A stretch of 64,000 nucleotides of DNA from Mesotaenium endlicherianum (lineage: Eukaryota > Streptophyta > Zygnematophyceae > Zygnematales > Mesotaeniaceae): the NCBI GenBank assembly GCA_009602735.1, contig WELA01002985.1, forward strand, positions 6,128-70,127, in the 5' to 3' direction. The notes under the pieces were generated by a model. It had not been told where the DNA came from. It made no database searches and worked only from the letters and a program-made list of their open reading frames with translations. Shown in pieces: positions 46,727-57,447 of the stretch (positions are counted from its first letter, which is position 1; the number at the start of each line of letters is the position of its first letter). The position numbers and the translations under genes are program-made.

Positions 46727-46797
46727 GTTGACAGAGTCGATCTTGTCAGCTCACGTGCCAGGCTCCTTGAGGGAAAAACAACCATAAATGCCCAAGG
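46727..46797 (+). CDS. Possible downstream exon of the coiled-coil gene
   Basis: A GGGTTCAG acceptor is followed by an open stretch (V-D-R-V-D-L-V-S-S-R-A-R-L-L-E-G-K) ending CCCAAG/GTACTC, a plausible donor. The helical charged composition fits the upstream exons, but phase continuity was not established. Confidence 0.3.
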
Positions 46798-47289
46798 TAC
46801 TCTGCAACTAGGTGCAGGAGAAAAAAGTTGCAGGATGCTTTAGGCAGCACTACAAGTTTTTGCTCACAATTCAGGAGTACCCCTAAAGCACCTTGCGGTG
46901 CACCCTTTGGCCTACAGCACCTGGGAGTGCACTCTTGCTTCTCCTTCTGTCCCCACGTGGCAAGTTGTGACTTCCCTCATTCTTCCTACTCCGCACAAGT
47001 TGGCGATTTTTTTTGATATTTGTCAGAGATCATTGTTGCATATATTGTGATGGTTGACAAGCTGCAGAAGGTTGTGAGTGCTAGCAAAGCAAATTCTTTC
47101 AGTAATGGATGACCTTGGCCCCGCTGAGCTTCTTGAGCCAGATGGGAGTCTCCCGGCCATGCACTTGGAACGTAGTTTTAAATGCTGTACTTTATTTGAG
47201 AGCTTATATGGAAGTGCAGTCTATGATAACCTTGTTCCTGAGATGTGGATGTGCTTGCTTTGTTGGTATGAAATAGGCAACTAACATTG

Positions 47290-48199
47290 GAGTAGGTGGA
47301 GTGACAAATTGTAAAAGGGTTGCGCACTGTCTAAAATTTTTAACCAATGTGCTAATAATTTATTGTGGACGTATCTTTGTTTGTCAAAGTTTGCTTTTAA
47401 AGTAATGAGCTTGTAGAGATGATTTGCTCTCCCCATGCTGTGCAGCAATAGTCATTTAGCCGTCTGTCATGATTCATTAGCGCGTAGGCGTCCACGTGTG
47501 AAGCCGCCCACAAGCGCCCAAAACAGTTGCATTCAACTTTGAATTCCATATAGTATCATTGCTCTATAGATTTTCGAGTCACCAACACGTGAAAGATAGA
47601 GATGAGTGTGAGAAGTTTTGTGAAGGCACTTATTGTTGGCTAGTGCGACCACTTGCCACCCATTTGCAACAGTAGGAAAGGACAAGTGCACAGCATCATT
47701 AGTGTCTATTTAGATTGTACTTGTCAAGTTAGGCCTTGTCATGACCTCATAGGTCCCTTCTAGGACCCTTCTTAGCTTTTTCGAAGTTGCATTTTCACAC
47801 CTTTCTACTTCTTGCTTTGTGATTGCCTAAGAGACCTATACCACCAATAGGAGTAGGAATACAAGTCACCATAGTTACAATTGTCCACATTACTTGAAAT
47901 TTTGGGAGTATGTTTATGTTAGGGAGTAGAAGGCCTTGATCCAATTAGATCCTTGTATGATATTAGATCCATCCTGCAATTGTCAAGGTAAGATTGGCCC
48001 CCAACAACATGCTACATGATTTGTATTTAACCTACGATAGTGCTTGGATTGGCATTTACTGTGCTACTTCGGTTTAACCTAGTAGGAGACTAGATACACT
48101 TTATCTACTTGCATTGTTGAGTATATACTCCAGATAAATTGCCTCTAGCAACTATCATTCAGAAGTCTTTGTCAGCAAGCTGTAAGTTAAAGAGTTTAT
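47290..48199. other. Non-coding, nothing recognised
   Basis: AT-rich sequence after the coiled-coil gene region, without coding motifs. It borders repeat R at about 48200. Confidence 0.5.
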
Positions 48200-48865
48200 T
48201 GTAAAGGTAGCATTTGACAATTTGTGTTCAAATTGCCTGGTTTTGAAAGAAATGTGATTTTAGAAAGAATAATAGGAGTAGTAGTATGCAATTGCGCATC
48301 ATCTGTTCTTGTCTAGTCCTTTCCTACATGCTGCTACGCTTATCTGTACTTGACTAATTAAGAACAGTACAAAAGGTCAAGACAACTATATTCCAACTCC
48401 TAAACAACACTATGGATTGGCAGCTGCACTCTTGCTGTGTTGAGGTTGTCCGTCGAATCGCCGCCGTTGGTTACTGCCAATTGACAAAACATATTGTAAC
48501 ACTAACAACGACAGCCACACTATTGTGCATGGCGAAGACTATTGCTGGCACCAACTTCATTGCCCGCCTCGTGCCTCTCCCAGTGGAGTGGAGGGTTAGA
48601 GGGGTGGGTGGGTGGGTATGTGTAGCAACTACCTTCCTGCTGCAATGAGGCTTTTGTGCAACGAGAAGCCTTGTGAAGGTTTTGTTTGTCGATGAGACAC
48701 AACACGTGTGAAATCGATCAAATTTGGACACTTGTCAAACTTTGGTTTGCGACATTTCATATTGCAAACCTTCAATTTGACAATTTGTGTTCAAATTGCC
48801 TGATTTCGAAAGAAAGAAGGTGATTTTAGAAAGAATAGTAGGAGTAGTAGTATGCAATATTAATA
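48200..48865 (-). repeat. Repeat R beside the tyrosine recombinase
   Basis: A start like TTTGACAATTTGTGTTCAAATTGCCTG occurs at 48213 and again at 48777 (period 564), each followed by GTGATTTTAGAAAGAATA and AGTAGTAGTATGCAAT. Between them lies the block shared with 22260-22400 and, reversed, 27116-27285. This looks like the split terminal repeats of PAT/Ngaro-type elements, though the exact A1-B1-A2-B2 borders are not settled. Confidence 0.6.
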
Positions 48866-48969
48866 GCATACAAGGTACTTCTAGGCTAGTCTAGTGGTTA
48901 GCGTAGAAGTTGGGTCTCATCTAGATAGCGGCCCCTGCGGGTCGTACTACATGGTAATGCTACTTGCGT

Positions 48970-49974
48970 CTAAAAGTTGCTCTTGGCCATAGGGAGCATC
49001 GCTAGCTCTTGGCCATAGGGAGCATCGCTAGCATCGTCAGGGATGGCTATGGCTCGGGCAGCGGATGCCAGTGATTGCTGCAGGTGAAGCACGTATGGCT
49101 CTTTTCCTCGAGCAGATTTCCATCTGCCCATAATTTGGGCTACGGCATCTGGGACGTCCAAGTTGGCGGCTGCTGTGGCGGCTCCCTTTCGCAAGGAGTG
49201 CGTACCCATGTTCTGTGTAAGGCCTACCGATGCAAATAGTTCATTGCACCACTTATTCACAGTGGCGTGTGAGGCGGGCTGAAGAGAAGGTCTGCCAGAT
49301 GCCTATATATGCCGAATTAAAGGCCCATCAAGAGCATACTCTAGTAGCTCCGCCACTAACCTACACAACATTTTTATCGGGCACCACTTGGAGTTGCTTG
49401 CGTGAAGGGCACCCCATGCGCCCTCACCAATTTGGTTCGTCTTAGAGGACGGGAGGTGCAAGTAAATGGCTGTGATGTTTGGACCACCCGTGATGTCGAG
49501 ATCTTGAATTCTGGTTTTGGCCAGATCTGAGTATTGCAGACAAGAACTATACATGAGCATCATCACGGCCACCTTAATGAGTGATGCGGCGGTGGCACTT
49601 GGCCCTGCGTGCTTTTCAAAAATCGCAGTGAGGGTGCAGGGTGCGACCGGCATCATGGTGTGCTTGAGTCTGGGCAGCAACCTTTGCGCTGCTTTTCTAA
49701 GGGTATTGATTTTGTCGTGCGATGTGGAGCTAGGTAGCTCCGCTAATCGATGCACGCAAAAAATTGCAGCTGATGACAAATGGTATGTAGACCAGGTGAC
49801 ACGCTCCTGGATGAGATACAAGAAGTAAAGCCTGACCACTTCGACTGACGCCGGAAGATCTTGCAACTCATGCATTTTGCACCACCGTTGAAAACGCATC
49901 CAATAAGTGTTGTAGGTACGCAGACTGGTAGGCGCGATAGTGTGGAGCAACACGTCCACGCTCGTGGCTTCCAA
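48970..49974 (-). pseudogene. Tyrosine recombinase of the DIRS/PAT-like element
   Basis: A phage-integrase-like domain: an N-terminal SAM-like part (S-L-R-T-Y-N-T-Y-W-M-R-F-Q-R-W-C), a first catalytic region with C-L-Q-Y-S-D-L-A-K-T-R, and the box T-H-S-L-R-K-G-A-A-T-A-A-A near 49190 followed by I-M-G-R-W-K-S. In this family the enzyme integrates a circular cDNA. About one break is present. Confidence 0.85.
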
Positions 49975-50048
49975 GGCTCGTAAGGCCGAATTTTCAAAAA
50001 GTCGATATTCTGCTCAACACCTCATACACCCAGGCGTAAGACTAGCAC

Positions 50049-50549
50049 TGTAGTGAAACAGATAGATAAAGTCCTTAGTAAAACAGAATAGTTTATCTAT
50101 TCAAGACAAGGATCTTTGAACACAAATGGTAGCTTCTTGAAAGAGAAATGGCTTCTTGAAAGTTAATATATTCCTGGATTTTGGCAAGTACAAGAGTGAT
50201 TCTGGAATCTTTCTATGTTTTAGCTCTTGTTTATATACTTGCTAAATAAGTAATTTCTAGGAAGGTGTATGTTAATGTGTTGGCACCCAACACATCCCAA
50301 AACTTGCCACCTCTTTCTACAATAATGTACACATGTCCTTTTGACCTAAAAATGGCACATTTGACTTTTGCCACATGGAGTTCTTCTAGGTCTTTCCTCT
50401 AACTTCGAAAATGCCTTGGAAGGTTCAAAGGACATGAACCAAGTTACTAGAGTACCTATTCACACTTGACTCCACACAATACTACTCCAAATATATTTGA
50501 AAACATTAAAATATATGCAAACTAATATATAATAACTCAAATCACTACA
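50049..50549 (-). repeat. 3' LTR of Ty3 element 3
   Basis: 501 bp, ends TGTAGTGA and TCACTACA. It differs from 31303-31805 by about 3%. Confidence 0.95.
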
Positions 50550-51318
50550 TCACCCCCCCGATAGAAAAAGCGACGTCTCGGCGCGTCAAGTCAGGTCTTA
50601 CACATGTGGAGCAAACTAGTCAACAGTTTCAAGTCAGATGCCACACATGTGAAGAGGACTAGTCAAAGGCGCCAAGTCAGGTGCTACACATGTAAGGTAG
50701 ACTAGGCAAGGTCGTAGGTGGTGTGACCTTATTGGCTAGCCTACTCCTTAATGATAAAGAAAATTGTACAAGTTGGCCCAGAATCTGCCACGAACTCAAA
50801 AATTCATAGCGGCCACAGAACTGCTTTAAATCTGAAAATTCGAGTGCCAGACAGACCGCGTCGGAGAACTCTACCGGGTCACTAAATTTGAGAGCATTCT
50901 AATTTCTGGACTGTCGTTGAGAGCTGAGGGAGTAGGCACTCCTCCAAATCTGTGCAGAAACTTCTGAAAATCATAAGTCCTTCTATACTTCTCCAAATTC
51001 TGCAAACTAAGTTGCAAACTGGGCGCTGTAAGATGTTCTACCAGAGTCTTGAGTTTCAGAGCATTCCAAGTTCAGGGGAGGGCACAATGTCAGAAGGCAT
51101 ATTCTGCCCTAACAATGCCAGCAGCCTGACCCCCTTCTACTTAGAGCATCATATCTCTCTCACCAGTGCTCCAAATTGAGCAAACTTGGACTCTAAATGA
51201 CCGGCTACTCATGGACTACAGCCAGGTAAATTTTCAGAATTTATTGTGCAGAGACCTATTACCAGTAGCAGTTTTAGTTTTCTGTCCAGAAACTGCGAGA
51301 AGAGAAGAGTGTCTAATG
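50550..51318 (-). other. Non-coding pol-to-LTR spacer of element 3
   Basis: No frame of note. It contains two related blocks near 50584-50650 and 50650-50700 (AAGTCAGGTCTTACACATGT and AAGTCAGGTGCTACACATGT), a short internal repeat upstream of the purine tract. Confidence 0.6.
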
Positions 51319-54300
51319 TCAATTTTTCCTCTTTCTTGTTCTTGCAGGCTGCCTCCAAGGGGTCTTCTGCTGCTTCTTGATGGTGGCAGGCTGCCTCCCT
51401 GAAGTCTTCGGGCTTCTAGTAGAGAGACTTGGGGCTGGTCCAAGATGGGGGTTGGCGGCATGGAAGCGCTTCAACTTTCTCTGAACTTTGTCAAGGTAGT
51501 GCGCCGCCACCCAACTATTCTCCGAATCTGGATATCCTTTCCACTTGATCAAGTATTGCTGCTGTCTCCTGAAATTTCTCATAGCCACTATGTCTTCCAC
51601 TTCGTACTCCAAATGATCATCCACTATTGTTGGGGCTGGTGGGGTTGTCACACGTCCTGGGAACTTGTTGTCGGGTTGCACATATGGCTTGAAGAGGGAA
51701 GCGTGGAATACGGGGTCGATGTGCATAGTCTGGGGAAGTTCTAGCTTGAAAGCAACGGGGTTGACTTGCTGGATAATCTTGAAGGGTCCCAAATACTTGG
51801 GAGAGAACTTGCTGCCGGCAGGCCTGTTGTTCAGGGAAATGTTCTTGGATGATAGTAACACGTTGTCACCCACTCTGTACGTAATTTCTCTTCTGGATCT
51901 GTTCGCCACTCTTGCTTGAGCATCTTGCGCGTGTTGTAGAGCTTTCTTCGCTGCTGTAAGGGCTGCTTCTAATGTCTCCATAAAATCTGTGGCTGCAGGT
52001 ACTTCATCATGGCCAGCCGTGAAGCTCAGTGGCGTGGTCGGATGGAAGCCATAGTTGAGGAAGAATGGGGACTCTTGGGTAGAGGCCTGCGTAGTGTTGT
52101 TGTAGGCAAACTCGAGGGGGGTCAAGTACATGTCCCAGTCTTGCTCGAGGGTAGACACGTAGGCCTTTAGAGAGGTCTTTAGGGTACGATTCATACGCTC
52201 GGTTTGCCCATCTGATTGTGGGTGGTAGGCAGTAGACATATCCAGCGATGTACCCAAGTTCTTGAAGAGATTTTTCCAGAAATGGCTTGTGAATCTTGGA
52301 TCTCTATCTGACACAATTCTTGATGGTAGTCCATGGAGTCGGAAGATGTTGTCAAAGATGAGTCTTGCAAGTTGTGGTGCTGTAGCCTTAGTCGTCGTGG
52401 GAATAAAATGAGCCATCTTGGTAAGTCTGTCCACCACCGTGAGTATTGCATTATGGCCTCGAGGTGTCACGGGCAAGTCCACGATAAGGTCCATTGAGAT
52501 GTCCGTCCATTGTCTTTCGGGGATTGGTAGTGGTTGGAGGAGTCCTCCCGCCTTTTGCGATGATGGCTTGATTCTTTGGCATGTGTCACAGCTCCTGCAG
52601 TACTCCTTGACTTGCTTAGACATGCCTGGCCAACAATAAGTCCTAGCTAGAACGCCCGTGGTCCTTAGGATTCCAAAGTGTCCTCCAAGAGGGTTGTCGT
52701 GTGCTTCTCGTAGAAGCAAGAGCCGGAGGTCTATGTCATTAGGAACACATCTCTGGCCCGTATCTTGCCTCACCCAATAATTGCCGTCTTGCTTCTTCTT
52801 TGGGTCCAAGGCTGCTTCTCCGTCCTTGTAGTAAGGGTCTCTTTCATAGGCGGCTGAAAATCGAGCTTCCAGATCTGTCTTCAGGGATACCATCACGGCG
52901 TTTAATTGCAGTCTTGAGAGGGGGTCAGCCGGGTTTGTCTTGCCGGGCTGGTACTGAATCGTGATGTTGTATTGTTGCAAGTATCCGCTCCATCTTGCTT
53001 GTCTCCTTGAGAGATACGGCTGCGTTTGGAGGTGCTTTAACGCCTCGTGGTCCGTGGTGACCAGTACTTTGCGTCCTTCAACGTAGCAGCGCCAAACCTT
53101 CAAGGCATGTACAATCGCCAATGCCTCTCGCTCCGTGGTTGTATAATTTTGCTCGGCTGGATTTAGCTTCCTTGACTCGTAGGCGATGGGCTGCAGTCCC
53201 TTGCCTTGGTCTTGAAGCAGGATTGCTCCTATTGCATAGGAAGATGCATCGGTGATGACGTGGAAGGGCCAATCTGGGTTTGGACTTGGGAGTGTGAGCA
53301 CCGGGGATGTGGTCAATCTTCGCTTTAACTCTTGAAATGCCTCTTCCTCTTTCTCGGTCCATGTATATAGCCTGTCCTTCTTGAGTAGATCTGTCAGGGG
53401 GGCTGCTATGTGCGAGAAGCCTTGGATGAATTTTCTGTACCAATTGGCAAATCCCAAGAATGACTGGAGTTCTTTCTTGGTCGTGGGGGTTGGCCATTCC
53501 TCCACCACCGTGGTCTTCTTGGGGTCTATCTTGATGCCATCAGCAGTCACGTGGAGACCTAGGAACTCCACTTCTTGTTTGGCAAACTCGCATTTTGACT
53601 CCTTCGCAAACAGCTTGTTTTGCTTCAATACTTCAAGGACTTCTTTCAAGTGTCTCGCATGCTCTTCAAGGGTCTTGCTGTAGATAAGGATGTCATCGAT
53701 GAATACCACCACAAATCTGTCCAACATGGGCTGAAATATGGTGTTCATCATAGTCATGAAAGTTGCTGGCGCGTTGGTGAGTCCAAATGGCAGGACCATG
53801 AACTCAAAATGTCCATATCTTGTCCTGAATGCCGTCTTCTCTATGTCCGGTTCTGCGATGCGAATCTGGTGGTAGCCGCTCCGTAAGTCAATCTTCGTGA
53901 AGTACTTGGCTCCAACCAGCCGGTCCATGAGCTCATCCATGCGCGGCAGCGGGTATCGATTCTTGATGGTGATCTTGTTGAGGGCGCGATAGTCCACACA
54001 CATCCTCAAGGTACCATCTTTCTTCTTGACAAATAGCACCGGGGCTCCAAATGGCGACTTGCTAGGTCGAATGAAGCCATGCTCCAGTAGCTCCTTGATT
54101 TGCTTCTTGACTTCGTCTAGCTCCGTGTATGACATTTTGAACGTAGGCCGAGAGATGGGCTTGCTTCCGGGCTCCAACTCTATCTTGTGGTCTACGAATC
54201 TTTTGGGGGGTAGGCCCTTGGGCAATTCCGGGGAGAACACTTCTTTGTAGTCCTCTAAGACTTCTTGTATCTCCTTGGGAACGGGGCTGCCTTCTTGACT

Positions 54301-54984
54301 CTCGATGTCTTTCTTGATGTCTTTTGGCGTGATCAAGGCCAAAAGAAGCTCGTGTCCCTTCCTCACAAGTCTCTTGAGTTGGAGGGCGGACAATAGTATC
54401 TCGTGTGCCGGCTTCTGGATGTCTTGGGTCTGGATATTCTGGATTGCGCGCAAAATACAGATTCTTGAAGTGATGTCATTCTTGATCTTGATAGTACCGG
54501 TCCTCCAATCAACTTGGGGGTTGTGCTTGGTCAACCAAGGCGTCCCTAGGATGACGTCGTACTTGCCCAATTGCATGGGGGAGAACACTACTCTATCCTT
54601 GAAGGACTTGATAGAGAGTGCCAAGGGGTACGTCTTCTTGGAAGGGGTAGTATAGGAGAATCCATCGGGCATCATAATCTCCTCGTCGTGGTCAAGAGTT
54701 CGCATAGTAATACCGTGCTTGGTGGCAAAATCTGCAGCAATGAAGTTGCCTTGAGCTCCGCTATCCACCAAGATGTGGACCTTCTCTCCTCCAAGGTAAC
54801 CTCTCAAACTCATTGGGGCTGGAACGTCGTCTTCAACGGGGGTCTCCACCTCACTTGGCGTGTTGCCTTCTCGTGAAGTGGGTCTTGGGGTGGTAGGCTC
54901 CTGGCCTACCGGCGCTGTCCGTTTTTTGACAACTTTTTGGGGCATGAAAGTGCACGATGGCCCTTTTCCTTGCAATAAAAGCAT
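51319..54984 (-). CDS. pol of Ty3 element 3: protease, RT, RNase H, integrase, chromodomain
   Basis: An uninterrupted frame of 1221 codons. Domains in order: zinc-knuckle overlap; protease (D-S-G-A-Q-G-N-F near residue 78); RT about 290-480 ([29 protein letters not shown]); RNase H about 560-690; integrase about 755-1030 with an H2C2 head (C-D-T-C-Q-R-I-K), D-x-W/D core and D-R-D-P-R-F-T-S; chromodomain about 1115-1165 (Y-E-V-E-D-I-V, L-I-K-W-K-G-Y); and a Lys/Arg/Gln-rich tail. Overlap with gag in another frame suggests the frameshift usual for the family. Confidence 0.93.
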   Translation of the reverse strand: MLLLQGKGPSCTFMPQKVVKKRTAPVGQEPTTPRPTSREGNTPSEVETPVEDDVPAPMSLRGYLGGEKVHILVDSGAQGNFIAADFATKHGITMRTLDHDEEIMMPDGFSYTTPSKKTYPLALSIKSFKDRVVFSPMQLGKYDVILGTPWLTKHNPQVDWRTGTIKIKNDITSRICILRAIQNIQTQDIQKPAHEILLSALQLKRLVRKGHELLLALITPKDIKKDIESQEGSPVPKEIQEVLEDYKEVFSPELPKGLPPKRFVDHKIELEPGSKPISRPTFKMSYTELDEVKKQIKELLEHGFIRPSKSPFGAPVLFVKKKDGTLRMCVDYRALNKITIKNRYPLPRMDELMDRLVGAKYFTKIDLRSGYHQIRIAEPDIEKTAFRTRYGHFEFMVLPFGLTNAPATFMTMMNTIFQPMLDRFVVVFIDDILIYSKTLEEHARHLKEVLEVLKQNKLFAKESKCEFAKQEVEFLGLHVTADGIKIDPKKTTVVEEWPTPTTKKELQSFLGFANWYRKFIQGFSHIAAPLTDLLKKDRLYTWTEKEEEAFQELKRRLTTSPVLTLPSPNPDWPFHVITDASSYAIGAILLQDQGKGLQPIAYESRKLNPAEQNYTTTEREALAIVHALKVWRCYVEGRKVLVTTDHEALKHLQTQPYLSRRQARWSGYLQQYNITIQYQPGKTNPADPLSRLQLNAVMVSLKTDLEARFSAAYERDPYYKDGEAALDPKKKQDGNYWVRQDTGQRCVPNDIDLRLLLLREAHDNPLGGHFGILRTTGVLARTYCWPGMSKQVKEYCRSCDTCQRIKPSSQKAGGLLQPLPIPERQWTDISMDLIVDLPVTPRGHNAILTVVDRLTKMAHFIPTTTKATAPQLARLIFDNIFRLHGLPSRIVSDRDPRFTSHFWKNLFKNLGTSLDMSTAYHPQSDGQTERMNRTLKTSLKAYVSTLEQDWDMYLTPLEFAYNNTTQASTQESPFFLNYGFHPTTPLSFTAGHDEVPAATDFMETLEAALTAAKKALQHAQDAQARVANRSRREITYRVGDNVLLSSKNISLNNRPAGSKFSPKYLGPFKIIQQVNPVAFKLELPQTMHIDPVFHASLFKPYVQPDNKFPGRVTTPPAPTIVDDHLEYEVEDIVAMRNFRRQQQYLIKWKGYPDSENSWVAAHYLDKVQRKLKRFHAANPHLGPAPSLSTRSPKTSGRQPATIKKQQKTPWRQPARTRKRKN

Positions 54985-55794
54985 AGTCCAGCCGTCATGA
55001 GAGCTTCTTTTTCAGCCGGGGAGAGTCTTGCTTTCACTCCTTGCTGGTTTCTTGCATCATAAGTGTCATTGGAGGGTCTTCCACTCTTCCGGGCAGCCGC
55101 GGGGTCCCTTTTAATAACTCCGATTTCCATGGGTGTGGGTCCAGATTCGGATGTGGAAGGGGCTGCGTACACCCGCGTCGTCGGTACCCGTGAAGATGAA
55201 GGCACGGAGTGCTTGAAATCCAAGGTATCCACCTTTTGGGCCACTTCAATGATCTTTGAGAAGTCCGTCAAGTCGCGTAATTCCACTTCCTTTGCCACCT
55301 TGGGTTTGAGGCCAAAGATGTAGCGGTCAATCTTCTCCTCGAGAGACATGTTGGGGATCTCAAGAGTGAGGGCGTGAAATCTGGATGTATACTCTTGAAC
55401 GGACGTCGTTTGCTTGAGATGGTGGAGCTTTCCTCGGGCAATCTTCTCCGCATTGATGGGCATGAATTGCTTCTTGAGGGCCTCACGAAAATCTGCCCAT
55501 CTTGCATATGATGGTGGGGGCTCTTGGCCGAGCATGGGGTGCGCCATAGCTTGATATATAGCCGCTTGATAGTTACGCCACCATGATGTTGCTGCTCCTC
55601 TAAGTAAGGTAACGGCAAACGGAACGTAGACCTCCTCGGGTACTTCAAGGAACGCGAGGTACGTCTCCACTTGGTAGAGCCATAAATTCAGGTTGGCACC
55701 TTTCCCGGGGTTGAAAGTGTCAGGTTTGCCGGGCTTGATGAGTTTCCTTGCTCTCGTTGGCTCTTGTGGAGGCGCTTGAGCCGGGGCTGGATTT
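54906..55794 (-). pseudogene. gag of Ty3 element 3, 5' end missing
   Basis: Matches residues from about 130 onward of the gag at 31843-33123, including W-W-R-N-Y and the CCHC knuckle. It begins at the N at 55795, so the N-terminal part is absent here. Confidence 0.88.
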
Positions 55795-55879
55795 NCGTTG
55801 GCTCTTGTTCCTATTCATATAGGAAACGGGGGCATGGCATGCAACAGTTCTCCTTCCTTAACACCGCCGGTTTATATAG

Positions 55880-56854
55880 TGTGTGCTTATTGTTGATCTG
55901 TAATTTTCTAATTCTCACATTTGTAGTGGGCTTTTCTTACTTGGAAGCTGTGTATGGCCTGCTCTGTATGTGTGTCTTTTGCAGTTTGCTTTTCTCAACA
56001 CCTAGGCTTATTAATTCTCTAGACTTCGCCCCAAAAGCGTTACCAAGTCGATTGATTGCATTCAGCACACATTTGCAAAAAGCGGCTCTTTATATGAAAA
56101 CGTCTCACGCAGGCATTGTTCTGTTTNTCATTGTTCTGTTTATTATTGGTATTTTGTGTTCAAATGCACATAAAATCCAGTTTACTCAAGTCATGCATCC
56201 TGGATCTGAAGTGCGTTTAGATACTCAAGTGTGCTCTGTTAGAAGTATTGATCATAATTATGGACCTACATTTCATTCTATTTGTGGAAACTTGGTCGTT
56301 TATCGACACCATGAACCACTTTCGGCTTTATGGGTCGACAAAATTTCTAGAGAAACCGCACGGGAGGAAAATGTAGATTTTCCGAAAATAGACATTTTCA
56401 GAAAGTCTACATTTTTGTCCCCCCCACCTCTGAATTTAGATTGTGGGAGGACCCTGCCCCCCTTCAAAGGGCAAAAAATGTCTATTTTGTTTTCGGGAGG
56501 ACAGGGGGGGACAAAAATCTGAATTTCGGGGAAAAAAGCAATTTGTTTGATTCCTTTCAGCCTGGACTAAAAGATTCTTTTCTGTGTATTCAAGACGCAT
56601 TTGGTATCTTTCCCAAAAAAAGATTTTTTATTTTTAACCAGGAGTTAAGTACAACCAAGGTAGCTATACATACAAATTTGTTTTCAGACATATATGCCTT
56701 AATTGGAACTGGAAGTGCTGAGACTGGATCGTATACCACCATTATGAAACTCCCTTTTATTGGTTGTATTTGGGTTGGATTTATACTTGCTGCCATTGGT
56801 GGCCTGTGGAGTTTAAGCTCTTTACTTTGTGACCGTAAATTAAATTGGTATTGA
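55880..56854 (+). pseudogene. ccmF: ccmF C-terminal region (ccmFc-like), interrupted
   Basis: CcmF is the heme lyase of cytochrome c maturation in the inner mitochondrial membrane. The stretch S-Y-L-E-A-V-Y-G-L-L-C near 55937, then I-Q-F-T-Q, G-P-T-F-H-S-I-C-G-N-L near 56265-56300, then T-K-V-A-I-H-T-N-L-F-S-D-I-Y-A-L-I-G-T-G-S and T-T-I-M-K-L-P-F-I-G-C-I-W (56650-56780) match plant ccmFc. About 180 bp of spacer-type sequence (56345-56530) separates two parts that lie in different frames, and an N at 56127 sits between two copies of CATTGTTCTGTTT. The N-terminal ccmF domain is absent. Whether ccmF is split in this mitochondrion cannot be told. Confidence 0.85.
56345..56530. repeat. Spacer-type insert inside ccmF
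   Basis: Contains AAAATGTAGATTTTCCGAAA, GACATTTTCAGAAAGTCTAC, CCCCCCACCTCTGAATTTAG and ATTGTGGG (a hairpin unit), all from the spacer vocabulary. Confidence 0.75.
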
Positions 56855-57096
56855 TATCTGGGCATCAGACCTCGGACTGAAAAACATTAGCCAAAATCCC
56901 CCAGACAAGGCGAAGAGGGCGACCAGAGGGGGGGAAAACAAAACAGACCCCCGCCCCCCATTTCCCATCCCCCCGCCCTATGCTCCTTCGGCCCCCCCCA
57001 CAATATAGATTAAGAGGTGCCCCCCGAAGGGGGGCAGGGCCGGAGGGCCCACATAGGGCGGGGAAATGACAAATCTTTAAATTATTACACTTATTT
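56855..57096. repeat. ccmF-rps11 spacer
   Basis: Contains CCCCCCACAATATAGATTAA then GAGGTGCCCCCCG, nearly identical to the rps2-ccmB spacer, plus CCCGAAGGGG words. No gene. Confidence 0.75.
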
Positions 57097-57447
57097 ATGA
57101 ACCACAAACATGCCATTGCACACATTCAGTCTACTTTAAGCAATACCATTATTACAATAACAGACTTAAGAGGGAATACAAAAACCTGGTCTTCTTCCGG
57201 GACTGTTGGATTTAAGGGATCAAGGCGTTCAACCAACTATGCAGCTCAAGCCACTGCTGAGAATGTGGCACGGGCTGCGATTCAATTAGGAATTAAATCA
57301 GTAGAAGTTAAAGTTCGAGGCTTAGGCTATGGTAAAGAGTCTTCGCTCCGCGGTTTGCAATTAGGGGGACTTGTAATTAGTAAAATTAGCGATTTGACTC
57401 CAATACCTCACAATGGATGTCGGGCACCTAAAAAACGTCGTGTTTAA
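57097..57447 (+). CDS. rps11: Mitochondrial ribosomal protein S11
   Basis: Small-subunit uS11 of the mitochondrial ribosome. 116 codons, a compact but complete length. Hallmarks: [35 protein letters not shown] near residue 40, [12 protein letters not shown] near 72, and the C-terminal [13 protein letters not shown]. The frame is intact. It lies 242 bp after ccmF on the same strand. Confidence 0.96.
   Translation: MNHKHAIAHIQSTLSNTIITITDLRGNTKTWSSSGTVGFKGSRRSTNYAAQATAENVARAAIQLGIKSVEVKVRGLGYGKESSLRGLQLGGLVISKISDLTPIPHNGCRAPKKRRV

Larger units (their letters stand above)
48200..50048 (-). mobile_element. DIRS/PAT-like retrotransposon, recombinase part
   Basis: Contains the tyrosine recombinase and terminal-type repeats, in reverse orientation to the gag/RT part at 27116-31302. 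It is bounded at 50049 by the LTR of Ty3 element 3 with the duplicated AGCAC (GTGCT on the other strand) at 50044-50048. That duplication identifies it as the flank of the same insertion seen at 31303. Fossil. Confidence 0.85.
50049..55794 (-). mobile_element. Ty3/gypsy element 3, main part (gag, pol, 3' LTR)
   Basis: Read on the minus strand: gag, a long pol, a purine tract (CTATCGGGGGGGTGA) and the 3' LTR ending TCACTACA, then the duplication GTGCT. The pol frame looks whole. The gag start is lost at the N at 55795. The gag/protease stretch shared with 32270-33377 is a few percent different, so the two are not simply the same molecule read twice; allelic or different-copy origin is possible. 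Confidence 0.93.

Noticed and set aside
31303-55794. Inversion by recombination between two complete inverted copies of Ty3 element 3
   Set aside because: Both copies stop at Ns beside organelle-type DNA rather than forming two hybrid full-length elements, so an assembly orientation error is at least as likely.
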